Shown here: in pieces, positions 25,997-34,766 of the stretch | Layout of the letters: each line of letters opens with the position of its first letter | How positions within the stretch are numbered: the first letter of the stretch is position 1 | Source of the DNA: Exiguobacterium aurantiacum | GTDB lineage: Bacteria > Bacillota > Bacilli > Exiguobacteriales > Exiguobacteriaceae | Length of the DNA stretch: 64,000 bases | Direction: 5' to 3' | Assembly: GCF_001766415.1 (NCBI RefSeq) | Contig: NZ_MKXO01000002.1 | Span: 124,001 to 188,000 of the forward strand | The notes under the pieces: generated by a model | What the model saw: only the letters and a program-made list of their open reading frames with translations | Told to the model about the DNA's origin: nothing | Databases searched by the model: none | Position numbers and translations under genes: made by a program

Positions 25997-27088
25997 ATGC
26001 TGAAGGGCTATAAATACCGGCTCTATCCGACGGCGGCACAGGCCGATTTCCTGGTCCGAACGATCGGCTGCGCCCGCTTCGTCTACAACAAGCTGCTCGA
26101 GGACCGCATCAAAATCCGCGAGGAGACGAAGGCGGGGACCGGGCAGAAGCGGAAGCCGCCGACGCCGGCCTCCTACAAGCCGCTGTTCCCGTTCCTCTGC
26201 GAGGCGGACAGCCTCGCGCTCGCGAACGCGAAGCTGCACCTCGACACGGCGTTCGCGAAGTTCTTCGCCGGGACGGCCGGCTTCCCGGTGTTCAAGTCGA
26301 AACGGAAGGCGCGCGCGTCCTACACGACGAACAACCAGCACGGCACGATCCGCATCGAAGGGGGCCATGTCCGGCTCCCGAAGGTCGGATTCATCCGCTT
26401 CACACAGCACCGAATCTTCGACGGCGAGATCCGGTCGGCGACCGTGTCGATGACGAAGACGGGCAAGTTCTTCGTGTCGCTCCTCGTCGAGCAGGACGAC
26501 GAGCCGTGGGTCCCCGCCGAGCACAAAATCGGGATCGACCTCGGCCTCGCGCAGGTTGCGCGGGTTCGGGATCTTCTCCGTGACGAGCGCGTCGTTCGTC
26601 ATGACGGCGAAGTGCCCGAGGCCGAGGCGCGGCTCAAACGTGCGCAGCGCGCGCTGTCCCGCAAGAAGCCCGGCAGCCGGAACCGCGAGAAGGCACGGCT
26701 CCTATTGGCCAAGAAGCACGAGCAGGTCAAGAACCGACGGCACGACTTCCTCCACAAGCTGTCACGACGCATCGTCGACGAGAACCAAGTCGTCGTGGTC
26801 GAGACGCTGAAGCCGAGGGAGATGATGCAGGACCGCCGCCTGGCAAAGTCGATCGGGGACGCCGGATGGGGGGAGTTCGTCCGCCAATTGGAATATAAGG
26901 CGAGGTTCTATGGACGGACACTCATCAAGGCCGACCCGTGGTTCGCCTCGACCCAAGTCTGTTCGGCCTGCGGCGAGAACGGCGGCAGGAAGGAGCTAGA
27001 CGTCCGCGAATGGACATGCGCCGCATGCGGGGTGCTCCATGACCGCGACGTCAACGCGAGCCTCAACCTGTTGGGTCTCGCCGACTGA
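25997..27088 (+). CDS. tnpB: TnpB RNA-guided nuclease with an inverted internal segment
   Basis: The 363-residue protein has the N-terminal OrfB helix-turn-helix region, RuvC parts at GIDLG (Asp181), VVVETLKP (Glu269) and HDRDVNASLN (Asp349/351), and a zinc ribbon (Cys322, Cys325, Cys341, Cys344). Residues about 185-207, just after Asp181, are scrambled: the DNA there is the reverse complement of what copy 2 encodes (GHFAVMTNDA...NPRNLRE). The frame stays open because inversion keeps length. Activity is doubtful, since this stretch follows the first catalytic Asp. Confidence 0.9.
   Translation: MLKGYKYRLYPTAAQADFLVRTIGCARFVYNKLLEDRIKIREETKAGTGQKRKPPTPASYKPLFPFLCEADSLALANAKLHLDTAFAKFFAGTAGFPVFKSKRKARASYTTNNQHGTIRIEGGHVRLPKVGFIRFTQHRIFDGEIRSATVSMTKTGKFFVSLLVEQDDEPWVPAEHKIGIDLGLAQVARVRDLLRDERVVRHDGEVPEAEARLKRAQRALSRKKPGSRNREKARLLLAKKHEQVKNRRHDFLHKLSRRIVDENQVVVVETLKPREMMQDRRLAKSIGDAGWGEFVRQLEYKARFYGRTLIKADPWFASTQVCSACGENGGRKELDVREWTCAACGVLHDRDVNASLNLLGLAD
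26539..26627. repeat. 67-bp inverted segment between 11-bp inverted repeats within tnpB
   Basis: CCTCGGCCTCG (26539-26549) and CGAGGCCGAGG (26617-26627) are perfect inverted repeats. The segment between reads as TnpB sequence only on the minus strand, whereas copy 2 has it in the coding orientation between equivalent repeats. Confidence 0.9.
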
Positions 27089-27208
27089 AAACCTTCAGGG
27101 CAGGGACTGCCCGACGCGCTTGGTCCACAACCGTGGCTGGTCAAAGCATGGTCTTCCCAAGAAGCTCCCACTTCAAGTTGCGAAGCAAATAAGTGGTGAG
27201 TAGTTCAC
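27089..27208 (+). ncRNA. Candidate omega RNA scaffold at IS right end
   Basis: TnpB proteins use an RNA made from the 3' part of the element and the flanking DNA. This 120-bp right end is nearly identical in both copies although copy 2 tnpB has decayed, and it folds into hairpins (for example 27165-27200, CTCCCACTT against AAGTGGTGAG). The guide would start after GTAGTTCAC. Inferred by homology of element layout only. Confidence 0.5.
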
Positions 27209-27348
27209 AGGGCTACTATGAAGAAGGCAATATGATCGTCACCGAGCAAGGCATCGGCGTCATCACGTTTCCGCTCGCCATCGGTCTCGTCCTCGCCTCA
27301 CTTATCAAAGGTATCCAGTTCTTCAAAACACCGTCAGCCATCAACTGA
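27209..27348 (+). pseudogene. Hydrophobic C-terminal fragment next to the IS right end
   Basis: Directly after the IS, an open frame encodes GYYEEGNMIVTEQGIGVITFPLAIGLVLASLIKGIQFF and ends after about 45 residues. It looks like the last transmembrane helix of a membrane protein cut by the insertion. An internal ATG (27232) with weak AAGG would give a 38-residue protein, so a small intact gene is possible. Confidence 0.4.
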
Positions 27349-27363
27349 CACGAGTCACACTAA

Positions 27364-27397
27364 AAAGCAGCCCAACCGTCCATGGTTGGGCTGCTTT
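27364..27397. terminator. Terminator of the maltose PTS operon
   Basis: AAAGCAGCCCAACC pairs with GGTTGGGCTGCTTT around GTCCAT. It ends the minus-strand malP and may also end the fragment on the plus strand. Confidence 0.9.
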
Positions 27398-27399
27398 GT

Positions 27400-28953
27400 T
27401 CAATTCGCTTGATCCATATCTTTATGAATCTTGAGCAGTTCGTTCTTGTACAAATCAGAACGTCCTCCGAAGATGGCCTGAATGTTATTTTTCACTTTGA
27501 CGACCCCGGCCGCCCCGAGTGCTTTTAACTCATCCTCATCGATGCGCGAGACGTCTTTCAGTTCGACGCGTAGCCGTGTGAAACAGGCGTCGATGTCGAC
27601 GATATTGTCACGACCCCCGAGTGCCTCTTGAATGGCAAGTGCCGTCGTCTGAATCGACGTTTTTGTCGATTTCTTATCGTTATAGTCTTTTCGTGTGAAC
27701 AGTTTCGTCTCTTGTCCCCCACGACCTGGCGTCGCCAAGTTCCACTTTTTAATAGCAAATGTAAAGATGCCGTAGTAGACGAAGAAGAATCCAGCCCCGA
27801 CAACGAGGTTCATCCACCAACGTGGTGTCCCTGGCAGCACATTCACCAAGATGTAATCGATGAATCCTGAACCCCCGGCCCAACCAATATGAACGTCGAG
27901 TGCATACATGAGTGCGAACGAGATTCCGGTCAAGACACTATGGATGATGTATAAAATCGGTGCGACAAAGAGGAACGTGAACTCGATCGGCTCCGTGATT
28001 CCTGTCAGAAACGCTGTCCCAGCTGCCGCGAGCAGAAGACCACGTACGACCGGACGCTTATCCGGATCCGCTTGCCGATACATCGCCAATGCGGCTCCTA
28101 GCAATCCGAACATGATGATTGGGAATTTACCGGCCATGAATCGACCAGCCGTCACATCGACCCCTTCAGCAATTTGAGCGAGGAAGATATACTGATCTCC
28201 GTTTACAATCGTATCACCGACCGTCGCCGTGCCACCGAGTGACGTCCATAAGAACGGCGCATACCAAATATGATGGAGACCTGTTGGAATCAACAATCGT
28301 TCGAGCATGCCGTATAGCCCGACGTAGGCCGGGTTCGTCGCATCGCTCGCGATTACGTTCGCCATCGCCGTGAGACCCGTCTGAATCGGTGGCCAGATGA
28401 GCATCATGACGAAACCGAGCAAGATAGAGAAGAACACCATCACAATCCCAACCGAGCGATCTCCGGCGAAGAAACCGAGCATCTCTGGTGGATTGAATGT
28501 ATGGAACTTCTTATACACCCAGACGGCGAGCAAGCCGACCGCGATTCCGCCGAGCACGCCCGTCTCGAGTGACGGGATGCCAAGCAGCATGCCGTACTCC
28601 CCGCTCTCAGCTGCCATCTCTGGCGTGATGCCAAGTGCGATCGAGATCGTCGTGTTCATGATGACGTAGCCGACGAGCGCGGCGAGCGCCGCGATTCCCG
28701 AGCCGCCGGACAGACCGACCGCGACACCGATCGCAAAGATGATCGGCAAGTTGGCAAAGATGCTCAAGCCGATTTGCAACATCCCGGCGCTGACCGCCTC
28801 GACCGTCCCGTTTTGAAGAAACGTCCAACTTTCCGCGAGCGGACCGGTCAACGCCGCCCCGAGACCGAGCAAAATTCCTGCTGCCGGCAAAAGCGCCACC
28901 GGCACCATGAGTGCCTTCCCAAACTTTTGAAATACCCCGAACCATTGACTCAT
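27400..28953 (-). CDS. malP: PTS maltose-type EIICB component
   Basis: The 517-residue membrane protein combines an EIIC sugar channel (about 10 helices, residues 1-410; GITEPIEFTFLFVAP motif) and an EIIB domain with the phosphorylated Cys in DIDACFTRLRVELKD. It imports and phosphorylates its sugar at the membrane. Substrate is inferred from the upstream family-4 6-phospho-alpha-glucosidase, as in Bacillus subtilis malA-malP. No EIIA is fused; a glucose-type EIIA would be borrowed. ATG start with GAGGAG chosen over a GTG 9 bp upstream. Confidence 0.88.
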   Translation of the reverse strand: MSQWFGVFQKFGKALMVPVALLPAAGILLGLGAALTGPLAESWTFLQNGTVEAVSAGMLQIGLSIFANLPIIFAIGVAVGLSGGSGIAALAALVGYVIMNTTISIALGITPEMAAESGEYGMLLGIPSLETGVLGGIAVGLLAVWVYKKFHTFNPPEMLGFFAGDRSVGIVMVFFSILLGFVMMLIWPPIQTGLTAMANVIASDATNPAYVGLYGMLERLLIPTGLHHIWYAPFLWTSLGGTATVGDTIVNGDQYIFLAQIAEGVDVTAGRFMAGKFPIIMFGLLGAALAMYRQADPDKRPVVRGLLLAAAGTAFLTGITEPIEFTFLFVAPILYIIHSVLTGISFALMYALDVHIGWAGGSGFIDYILVNVLPGTPRWWMNLVVGAGFFFVYYGIFTFAIKKWNLATPGRGGQETKLFTRKDYNDKKSTKTSIQTTALAIQEALGGRDNIVDIDACFTRLRVELKDVSRIDEDELKALGAAGVVKVKNNIQAIFGGRSDLYKNELLKIHKDMDQAN

Positions 28954-28997
28954 CTGATTCACTCCTCATGTGTAAGCGTTGTCAATTCATAAAGCGA

Positions 28998-29026
28998 ATA
29001 AAGGGGATGCTATCCCCTTTTATTTA
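28998..29026 (-). terminator. Hairpin between malA and malP
   Basis: AAAGGGGAT/ATCCCCTTT with a tiny loop, flanked by T-rich sequence on the minus strand. It may attenuate read-through from malA to malP. Confidence 0.6.
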
Positions 29027-30373
29027 GCGCGTGACCGTTTCTCGTTGTTTGAGGGCCGGCCAGTAGTTCTCATTCTCGGTAATCAAGTCGTCAAGGATTT
29101 GACGGGCGATCGGCGCGTCGACGACAGTCCGATTAAGTGTCAACGCCTGGAGCGCTTTCTCATAGCTGTTCTCGAAGTAAGCATCGACGACGAGCTGCTC
29201 GTAGGCGAGCTGTCCTTCGATCATCCCTTTATAGAAACGCGGGATGTGCCCGACGGCGAACGGTTTCGGTCCGCGGTTCGTGAGCATCGCTGGCACTTCG
29301 ACCATCGCATCGTCCGGCAAGTTGGCGATGATGCCATCGTTCTTCACCATGACGATGAAGATGTCCCCGTTGTTGTAGGCAAGTGACGCCGCGACACGGA
29401 TCATGTAGCACCCGTGGATGTCGACTTCAAGATGCGCATTCTCGAGCGTGTCGTCGGCAATGATTTGGTCGCACATCGAGAAGACGCGCTGTTGTCGCCC
29501 GTTGATGACTTGGCGGGCCCGCGTGTTCGATACGTCTTCCTTCTCTGCCATGTCGGACGGGTACAGGTAGTATTGGAGATACGTGTTCGGCAAGTATTCC
29601 GGGAAGTCGGTAAGCATCTTCTCGACTTGCTTGAACGTCTTGATCCACGATGGATCGTTGGCGATCTCTGAGTCTTCGGGAATGAAGCCGTCCTCCAAGA
29701 TGGCGCGCTTGATGTCTTGCGTCAACTCGTTGCCTTCTTTGTCATAAATGCCTGTGAACCAGCCAAAGTGGTTGAGCCCGAAATATTCCGGAACGAGATC
29801 CCAAATCTCTTTCCCAAGAATTTTTGCATAGCTCACCATGATGGCCGCCGGCATGTCACAGATGTTCATAATCTTCTTATCGTTTGGATAGGCCCGTTTC
29901 AATGCTTCAGCGACAATCGCCGCCGGGTTCGTATAGTTCAAAATCCAGCTGTCCGGTGACCCGGCGCGGATGTCTGAGACGAGTTCAATCATATCGCCGA
30001 TTGAACGCATCCCGTAAGACATACCACCCGGTCCGCACGTTTCTTGTCCAACCACACCATGACGGAGCGGAATCTGTTCATCTTTCTCGCGCATCTCCAA
30101 GCCACCGGTCCGAATTTGGACGAAGAAAAAGTCTTTGTTTTTAAAGGCATACTCTTTGTCCGTCGTATATTCGAACAACTCAAGTTCTGGATAATGCTCA
30201 CGCAAGATGACCTCAGTCGCTTTCGCGACTCGCTCTTGGCGTTCACCATCTGTATCATAAAATGTGATTGAACGTAATGGGAAGTGCGCTTTCTCTTCGA
30301 TCAAGCTCATGATCATACCGATTGTGTACGTGCTACCGCCACCTACGACGACGAGTCGTTGTCTCTGTTTCAT
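29024..30373 (-). CDS. malA: Family 4 6-phospho-alpha-glucosidase
   Basis: The 449-residue enzyme has the NAD-binding start VVVGGGSTYT, NYTNPAAIVAEAL, NICDMPAAI (metal Cys) and GLNHFGWFTGIYD (metal His). Glycoside hydrolase family 4 uses NAD and Mn to hydrolyse phosphorylated disaccharides; the CDMP and HFGW form is typical of MalA/GlvA for maltose-6-phosphate. Adjacent malP and a GntR regulator agree. Confidence 0.92.
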   Translation of the reverse strand: MKQRQRLVVVGGGSTYTIGMIMSLIEEKAHFPLRSITFYDTDGERQERVAKATEVILREHYPELELFEYTTDKEYAFKNKDFFFVQIRTGGLEMREKDEQIPLRHGVVGQETCGPGGMSYGMRSIGDMIELVSDIRAGSPDSWILNYTNPAAIVAEALKRAYPNDKKIMNICDMPAAIMVSYAKILGKEIWDLVPEYFGLNHFGWFTGIYDKEGNELTQDIKRAILEDGFIPEDSEIANDPSWIKTFKQVEKMLTDFPEYLPNTYLQYYLYPSDMAEKEDVSNTRARQVINGRQQRVFSMCDQIIADDTLENAHLEVDIHGCYMIRVAASLAYNNGDIFIVMVKNDGIIANLPDDAMVEVPAMLTNRGPKPFAVGHIPRFYKGMIEGQLAYEQLVVDAYFENSYEKALQALTLNRTVVDAPIARQILDDLITENENYWPALKQRETVTR

Positions 30374-30455
30374 GTTTCGTTTCCCCTTTCAATATACATA
30401 TCTAATTGATTACAATACAAATTTAATACATATATTTTTCGTCGTCAACATTATT

Positions 30456-30492
30456 TTTGAAAACGTTTTACTTTGTGTATACTGAATGTATA
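30456..30492 (+). promoter_or_regulatory. Promoter, cre-like site and inverted repeat before the GntR gene
   Basis: TGAAAACGTTTTAC (30458-30471) resembles a catabolite-responsive element. A -10 TATACT (30478-30483) lies about 17 bp after a weak -35 TTTTGA. TATAC-TGAAT-GTATA (30478-30492) is an inverted repeat covering the -10 and is a plausible autoregulatory operator. Confidence 0.55.
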
Positions 30493-30521
30493 AATCCAAG
30501 TGGAAATCGGAGGTGTTTTTC

Positions 30522-31241
30522 ATGAAGGCAAAGTCCCCGCTTTATCAACAAGTCGCACAAAGTATGCGCGGCTTCATCGAATCCGGCACGTGGGCTCCTG
30601 GAGAGGCAATCCCGACAGAAGCGCAACTCGTCGAAGAGTTCGACGTGAGTCGAGTCACTGTCCGCCAGGCGGTCAAGCTGCTTCAAGAGGAAGGACTGTT
30701 GTGGAAACGACAAGGAAGCGGCACGTACGTCCAGTCCGAGAAGATCGAACACAATATGTATGAACTGAAAAGTTTCACCGAAGACATGAAGCGAGAGGGA
30801 AAAGATGTGACGAACAAAGTACTTACCTTTACGCTACAACCACCGAGTGAGAAAGTTCGAGAAGCGCTCGAACTTGAAACAGGAGAACTCGTCTTCTATG
30901 TAAGACGCCAACGATTCGCGGACGGTGAGCCGCTCATCGTCGAGGACACGTACCTCCCGCTCAAGCTCTTTCCTGATTTGACGTACGAAGTGATGACCCG
31001 TTCGAAGTACGAGTACATCGAGAACGTCAAACAATTGAAGATTGCCGACAGCGTCCAAGAGTTCATCCCAGTGCTCCCGACGAAAGAGATTGCCGAGATG
31101 CTTGGAGTGAGCGAACGGACGCCGGTGCTCAAAGTCGAGCTGTATTCCTTCCTCATGGACGGGAGCCGCTTCGAGTTTACGGAGACGTATTTCAAGAGCG
31201 AAGAATACCGCTTCATCATCCGTGCCGGACGCAGGCATTGA
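30522..31241 (+). CDS. GntR/UTRA transcriptional regulator of the maltose locus
   Basis: The 239-residue protein has an N-terminal winged helix (residues 1-75, SRVTVRQAVKLLQEEGLLWKRQGSGTYV) and a C-terminal UTRA effector domain (about 95-235, FYVRRQRFADGEPLIVEDTYLP). It is divergent from malA-malP and probably represses them until a phosphorylated sugar binds. The start follows GGAGGTG; the longer frame lacks one. B. subtilis uses an RpiR-type regulator at this locus, so the pairing differs. Confidence 0.88.
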   Translation: MKAKSPLYQQVAQSMRGFIESGTWAPGEAIPTEAQLVEEFDVSRVTVRQAVKLLQEEGLLWKRQGSGTYVQSEKIEHNMYELKSFTEDMKREGKDVTNKVLTFTLQPPSEKVREALELETGELVFYVRRQRFADGEPLIVEDTYLPLKLFPDLTYEVMTRSKYEYIENVKQLKIADSVQEFIPVLPTKEIAEMLGVSERTPVLKVELYSFLMDGSRFEFTETYFKSEEYRFIIRAGRRH

Positions 31242-31394
31242 ATTAAATATAGACGTATGTGACGACATCGAGCGATTCGATGTCGATTTTTTTGTTTGTT
31301 CGATTTTTAGGAATGTAATCGGGTAAAGAGTAACGTATATTTCACGCCGGCACCGTCCAACCCCCGTCGACTTAACGTTAGGAGGGTTTGTACG

Positions 31395-32111
31395 ATGAAG
31401 AAGAGCTTGATTTTGTTCGTGTTGGCCTGTCTGTTGCTCAGCCCTTTGTCGCCAGCAAGCGCGGCGACGCCAAAAGCGTACAACGACCGCAGCCTTATCT
31501 ATTTGACGTTCGATGACGGGCCGCATCGTCAGACGGGCGCGTTGCTCGACGTTTTGAAGAAGCATAAGGTCAAGGCCACGTTTTTCATTCTCGGCAACAA
31601 TATAAAAGGCAATGAGAAATTGCTGAAGCGGATTGTCGCCGAAGGACACCTCATCGCTCTGCACGGGATGACGCACGACCGGCATAAGTTTTACCGGACG
31701 CCGACGACAGCCGTGCGCGAGATGCAGACGGTCCAAAAGCTCGTCTTTCAAGTGACAGGCGTCAAATCGAACATCGTCCGCACCCCGTATGGTAGCGATC
31801 CGTACATGACATCAGCGCACAGGCAAGCAATGGCGAAAGCCGGCTTCCAAATGTGGGACTGGAACATCGACAGTCTCGACTACCGGTATAAGTCGGACAA
31901 CCGCCGCGTCCAAAATCAAGTGTTCGCCCGGCTCGACGCGAACTACAGAGCGAGAATCGCCTCGATCATCCTGACGCACGACCATTCGATCACCCCGACC
32001 GCACTCGACTACATCCTCCGACATTCGAAGAAACGCGGCTACGAATTCAGGACGCTACAAGGCATCAAAACCCCGCACAACTTCTTCAATAAATGGAAGC
32101 CAAGACAGTAA
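31395..32111 (+). CDS. Secreted polysaccharide deacetylase (NodB domain)
   Basis: The 238-residue protein has a signal peptide (about residues 1-23, ASA-A) and a NodB domain with TFDDGPH, ALHGMTHDRHKF, RTPYGSDPY and LTHDHS motifs. It likely acts on peptidoglycan or another wall glycan outside the cell. Unlike the LysM enzyme at 18-19 kb it has no binding modules. Confidence 0.92.
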   Translation: MKKSLILFVLACLLLSPLSPASAATPKAYNDRSLIYLTFDDGPHRQTGALLDVLKKHKVKATFFILGNNIKGNEKLLKRIVAEGHLIALHGMTHDRHKFYRTPTTAVREMQTVQKLVFQVTGVKSNIVRTPYGSDPYMTSAHRQAMAKAGFQMWDWNIDSLDYRYKSDNRRVQNQVFARLDANYRARIASIILTHDHSITPTALDYILRHSKKRGYEFRTLQGIKTPHNFFNKWKPRQ

Positions 32112-32113
32112 AA

Positions 32114-32140
32114 AATGCCGAGTCGCATGGACTCGGCATT
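32114..32140. terminator. Bidirectional terminator
   Basis: AATGCCGAGTC/GACTCGGCATT around GCATG between the convergent deacetylase and cdd genes; the T run is better on the minus strand. Confidence 0.88.
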
Positions 32141-32145
32141 GCTGT

Positions 32146-32544
32146 TTACATTTCGAGCTCTGTGAACGCGAGCGGAACGAGTTCTTCGAGCGTCACTTCT
32201 TTGACGTCGGCGTTGCCGTTCGTGAGCAACACTTTAAAGTCCGGATCACCGAACTCGACGAGCACTTGGCGGCAGATGCTGCATGGCGGCAAGAAGTCGA
32301 CCGTGTCACCTGACACCGCAACGGCTTCGAAGTCACCTTTTTTATAACCTTGCGCGATGGCCGTGAATACAGCCGTGCGCTCGGCACAGTTCGTCGCTCC
32401 GAACGAGACGTTCTCGACGTTGACGCCGTCGATGACCGTCCCGTCCTTCATAAGAAGGGCCGCTCCGACGCGGAAGTTCGAATACGGTGAGTAGGCGTTC
32501 TCTTTCAATTGACGGGCGCGCTCGACTAATTGTTGTTGGTTCAT
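32146..32544 (-). CDS. cdd: Cytidine deaminase
   Basis: The 132-residue enzyme deaminates cytidine and deoxycytidine. Zinc motifs NCAERTAV (Cys, catalytic Glu) and PPCSICRQ (two Cys) are present, with NVENVSFGATNC substrate residues. MNQQQ start follows GAGAGG; a longer frame is possible but unusual for the family. Confidence 0.95.
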   Translation of the reverse strand: MNQQQLVERARQLKENAYSPYSNFRVGAALLMKDGTVIDGVNVENVSFGATNCAERTAVFTAIAQGYKKGDFEAVAVSGDTVDFLPPCSICRQVLVEFGDPDFKVLLTNGNADVKEVTLEELVPLAFTELEM

Positions 32545-32680
32545 GGGATTGTATCCTCTCTGACTCAAAATGAACTGATGCCAGTTCCCGTGCCTCGATT
32601 TTTGGGCAGGATTTTTAGCATACACCCCACATCGACCAAAGTCAACGTCTTTTTGATGGCGCTTTCACCTAGACGAAACA

Positions 32681-32708
32681 GGAGCCGTGTCCCACCAGAC
32701 ACGGCTCC
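32681..32708 (-). terminator. Hairpin after the siderophore uptake operon
   Basis: GGAGCCGTGTC/GACACGGCTCC, extended by further pairing on both sides; the T tract is poor. Confidence 0.7.
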
Positions 32709-32714
32709 TGTCGT

Positions 32715-33746
32715 CTACAATTCCCCTCTCCGGTTCATCCGGATCAAGAGGTAAATCAAATACGGTGCCCCGACCATGCCGGTGATGACACCGACCGGAT
32801 AGCGGACTGTGAAAGCGAACTGTCCGATCAAGTCGGCGGCGAGCACGAGAATGACGCCGACGAGTCCGGCCGGAATGATCGTCGACCGTCCATCCCCGAC
32901 GAGCCGTTTCGCGATCGGTCCGGCAAGGAAAGCGATGAAAGCGATCGGTCCGGTCGTTGCTGTCGCCAGCGCGAGCATGAGCACCGAGGCGATGATCAAG
33001 AGGATCCGGGTCTGGTTCGTCTTGATGCCGAGCGACGTCGCCGTCATCTCCCCGAGCTCTAAAATCTGCAGCTGCCGGCTGAGGCGGAGGATGACCGGGA
33101 GACAGAGGGCGACCGCGAGCATGAGCGGCGGCAACGTCTCCATCTTGACCCCGTTCAAACTGCCGCTCAGCCAACGCATCGCCGTCCCGACATCGTTTTG
33201 GCGACTGATGAGCAATAAGTAGTTGATGACCGCGGTCAGCATCGCTTGGATGCCGATCCCGACCAAGACGAGACGTCCGATCGAGAAAGCGGCGCCTTTT
33301 GATAAGACGTAGAGCACGATGACCGTCGCGAGTCCCCCGATGACCGAGATCATCGAGACGAACGTGTTGCTCGCCTGCAAGACGACGATGCCGAACACGG
33401 CTGCCGCACTCGACCCTGTCGTGATGCCGATGACGTTCGGGTTGGCGAGCGGGTTTCTGAGCATCGTCTGGAACACTGTCCCGGCGATGCCGAACGCGAG
33501 TCCTGAGAAGACGCCGGCGAGCATGCGCGGCAGACGGATCGTGCCTACGGCGAACGACGCACCCGGTACTTGTTCCCCGAACAAGACACGGACGACGTCC
33601 GCGACCGGATAGATCGTATTACCGAGCATGAGCATCAATGCGCTCAAGGCGAGCGCGAGCACGAATAGCACGAGCGTCACGAACACCGTACGCTGCCGGC
33701 GCTTGCGACTATTGTGAATGATAGGTTGAACTGACTGTTTCATCAT
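32715..33746 (-). CDS. FecCD-family siderophore ABC permease (second)
   Basis: The 343-residue membrane protein has about nine to ten helices and the FecCD signatures GAALQTMLRNPLANPNVIG-like (FQTMLRNPLANPNVIGITTG) and GPIAFIAFLAGPIAKRLVG. It forms the channel with the preceding permease (4-bp overlap). No ATPase gene is in the operon. Confidence 0.93.
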   Translation of the reverse strand: MMKQSVQPIIHNSRKRRQRTVFVTLVLFVLALALSALMLMLGNTIYPVADVVRVLFGEQVPGASFAVGTIRLPRMLAGVFSGLAFGIAGTVFQTMLRNPLANPNVIGITTGSSAAAVFGIVVLQASNTFVSMISVIGGLATVIVLYVLSKGAAFSIGRLVLVGIGIQAMLTAVINYLLLISRQNDVGTAMRWLSGSLNGVKMETLPPLMLAVALCLPVILRLSRQLQILELGEMTATSLGIKTNQTRILLIIASVLMLALATATTGPIAFIAFLAGPIAKRLVGDGRSTIIPAGLVGVILVLAADLIGQFAFTVRYPVGVITGMVGAPYLIYLLIRMNRRGEL

Positions 33747-34762
33747 AGGCCACGCACCTTCACTTTCATCGTCAAGGCGATCAAAATCGGCGCCCCGACG
33801 AACGCGGTGACGATGCCGACTTCAAGTTCTCCCGGACTGCCGAGCAAACGCCCGACCACGTCGGCGAACGTCAACAGGATGGCGCCCGATAAGGCTGACA
33901 TCGGAATGATATACCGTTCATCCGGGCCGAGCACGAGACGGATCAAGTGCGGGGCCAACAGACCGATAAAGCCGATCGGACCGGCCAATGCCGTCGCTGC
34001 GCCACACAAGATGACGCCGGCGAACGAGGCGATGACTTTCAACGAACCGATCCGGACCCCGAGTCCCGTCGCCATCTCTTCGCCGAGCGCCATGATGTTG
34101 AGTGACGGGGCCGCGAAAATGGCGATAAAAATGCCGGCGATGAAGAACGGGAGAAACGTTACGATCGAGTCCATCGTCCCCGCCCCGACGCTGCCGACTT
34201 GCCAGAACCGGAACTGGTCCATGACGTTCGAGCGCGGGATCATGATTGCCATGACGAGCGAGGACAAGGCCGCACTCGTCGCCGCCCCGGCCAAGACGAG
34301 CTTGAGCGGGGTCGAGCCGCCCCGCCCGAGCGAGCCGATACCGAACACGAACGCGGCCGTCAAGAGCGCACCGACGAGGGCGAACCAGATGTAGTCGCCC
34401 GCAGTCGAGATGTTGAAGAACGCGATCCCGACGACGACGAACAGCGCCGCGCCCGTGTTCACCCCGAGAATGCTCGGGTCAGCGATCGGATTTCGCGTCA
34501 CCGACTGCATCAAAGCACCCGACACACCGAGCGCCGCGCCGCACATGAGACTGAACAGCGTCCGCACGACCCGTTGCCGGACAATGTCCGCTTCATACGA
34601 CTGAACAGCCGGACGGAATAAACCGTCAAGCAGTTCATCCCATCCGACTGTCCGTGAGCCGAAAGCAAGTGAAGCGAGCATGCAGACGACGAGCAGGACG
34701 ATCGACCCTACGAGCAGGAGCGGGAAATGTCTCGGCGTTTGCAACTTCTTCAGCGTATTCAT
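33743..34762 (-). CDS. FecCD-family siderophore ABC permease (first)
   Basis: The 339-residue membrane protein carries LMQSVTRNPIADPSILGVNTG and GPIGFIGLLAPHLIRLVLGPDERY, both typical of FecCD permeases. It follows the binding-protein gene by 4 bp and heterodimerises with the next gene product. Confidence 0.94.
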   Translation of the reverse strand: MNTLKKLQTPRHFPLLLVGSIVLLVVCMLASLAFGSRTVGWDELLDGLFRPAVQSYEADIVRQRVVRTLFSLMCGAALGVSGALMQSVTRNPIADPSILGVNTGAALFVVVGIAFFNISTAGDYIWFALVGALLTAAFVFGIGSLGRGGSTPLKLVLAGAATSAALSSLVMAIMIPRSNVMDQFRFWQVGSVGAGTMDSIVTFLPFFIAGIFIAIFAAPSLNIMALGEEMATGLGVRIGSLKVIASFAGVILCGAATALAGPIGFIGLLAPHLIRLVLGPDERYIIPMSALSGAILLTFADVVGRLLGSPGELEVGIVTAFVGAPILIALTMKVKVRGL

Positions 34763-34766
34763 ATGA

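Larger units (their letters stand above)
25790..27208 (+). mobile_element. IS200/IS605-family TnpB-only element, copy 1
   Basis: Bounds come from comparison with the second copy (48754-50005, opposite strand): identity begins at TTAAGCGAGAATTC and stops after GTAGTTCAC. There is no tnpA, so it is an IS1341-like or non-autonomous element. Both ends hold subterminal hairpins, as in IS200/IS605. No target duplication is expected in this family; TTAA adjoins the left end in both copies. Confidence 0.85.

Noticed and set aside
25790-26602. Long minus-strand frame with a TnpB-like start (MTNDALVTEK)
   Set aside because: It is the antisense of copy 1 tnpB. Only its first residues resemble TnpB, because of the inverted 67-bp segment; the rest is non-coding.
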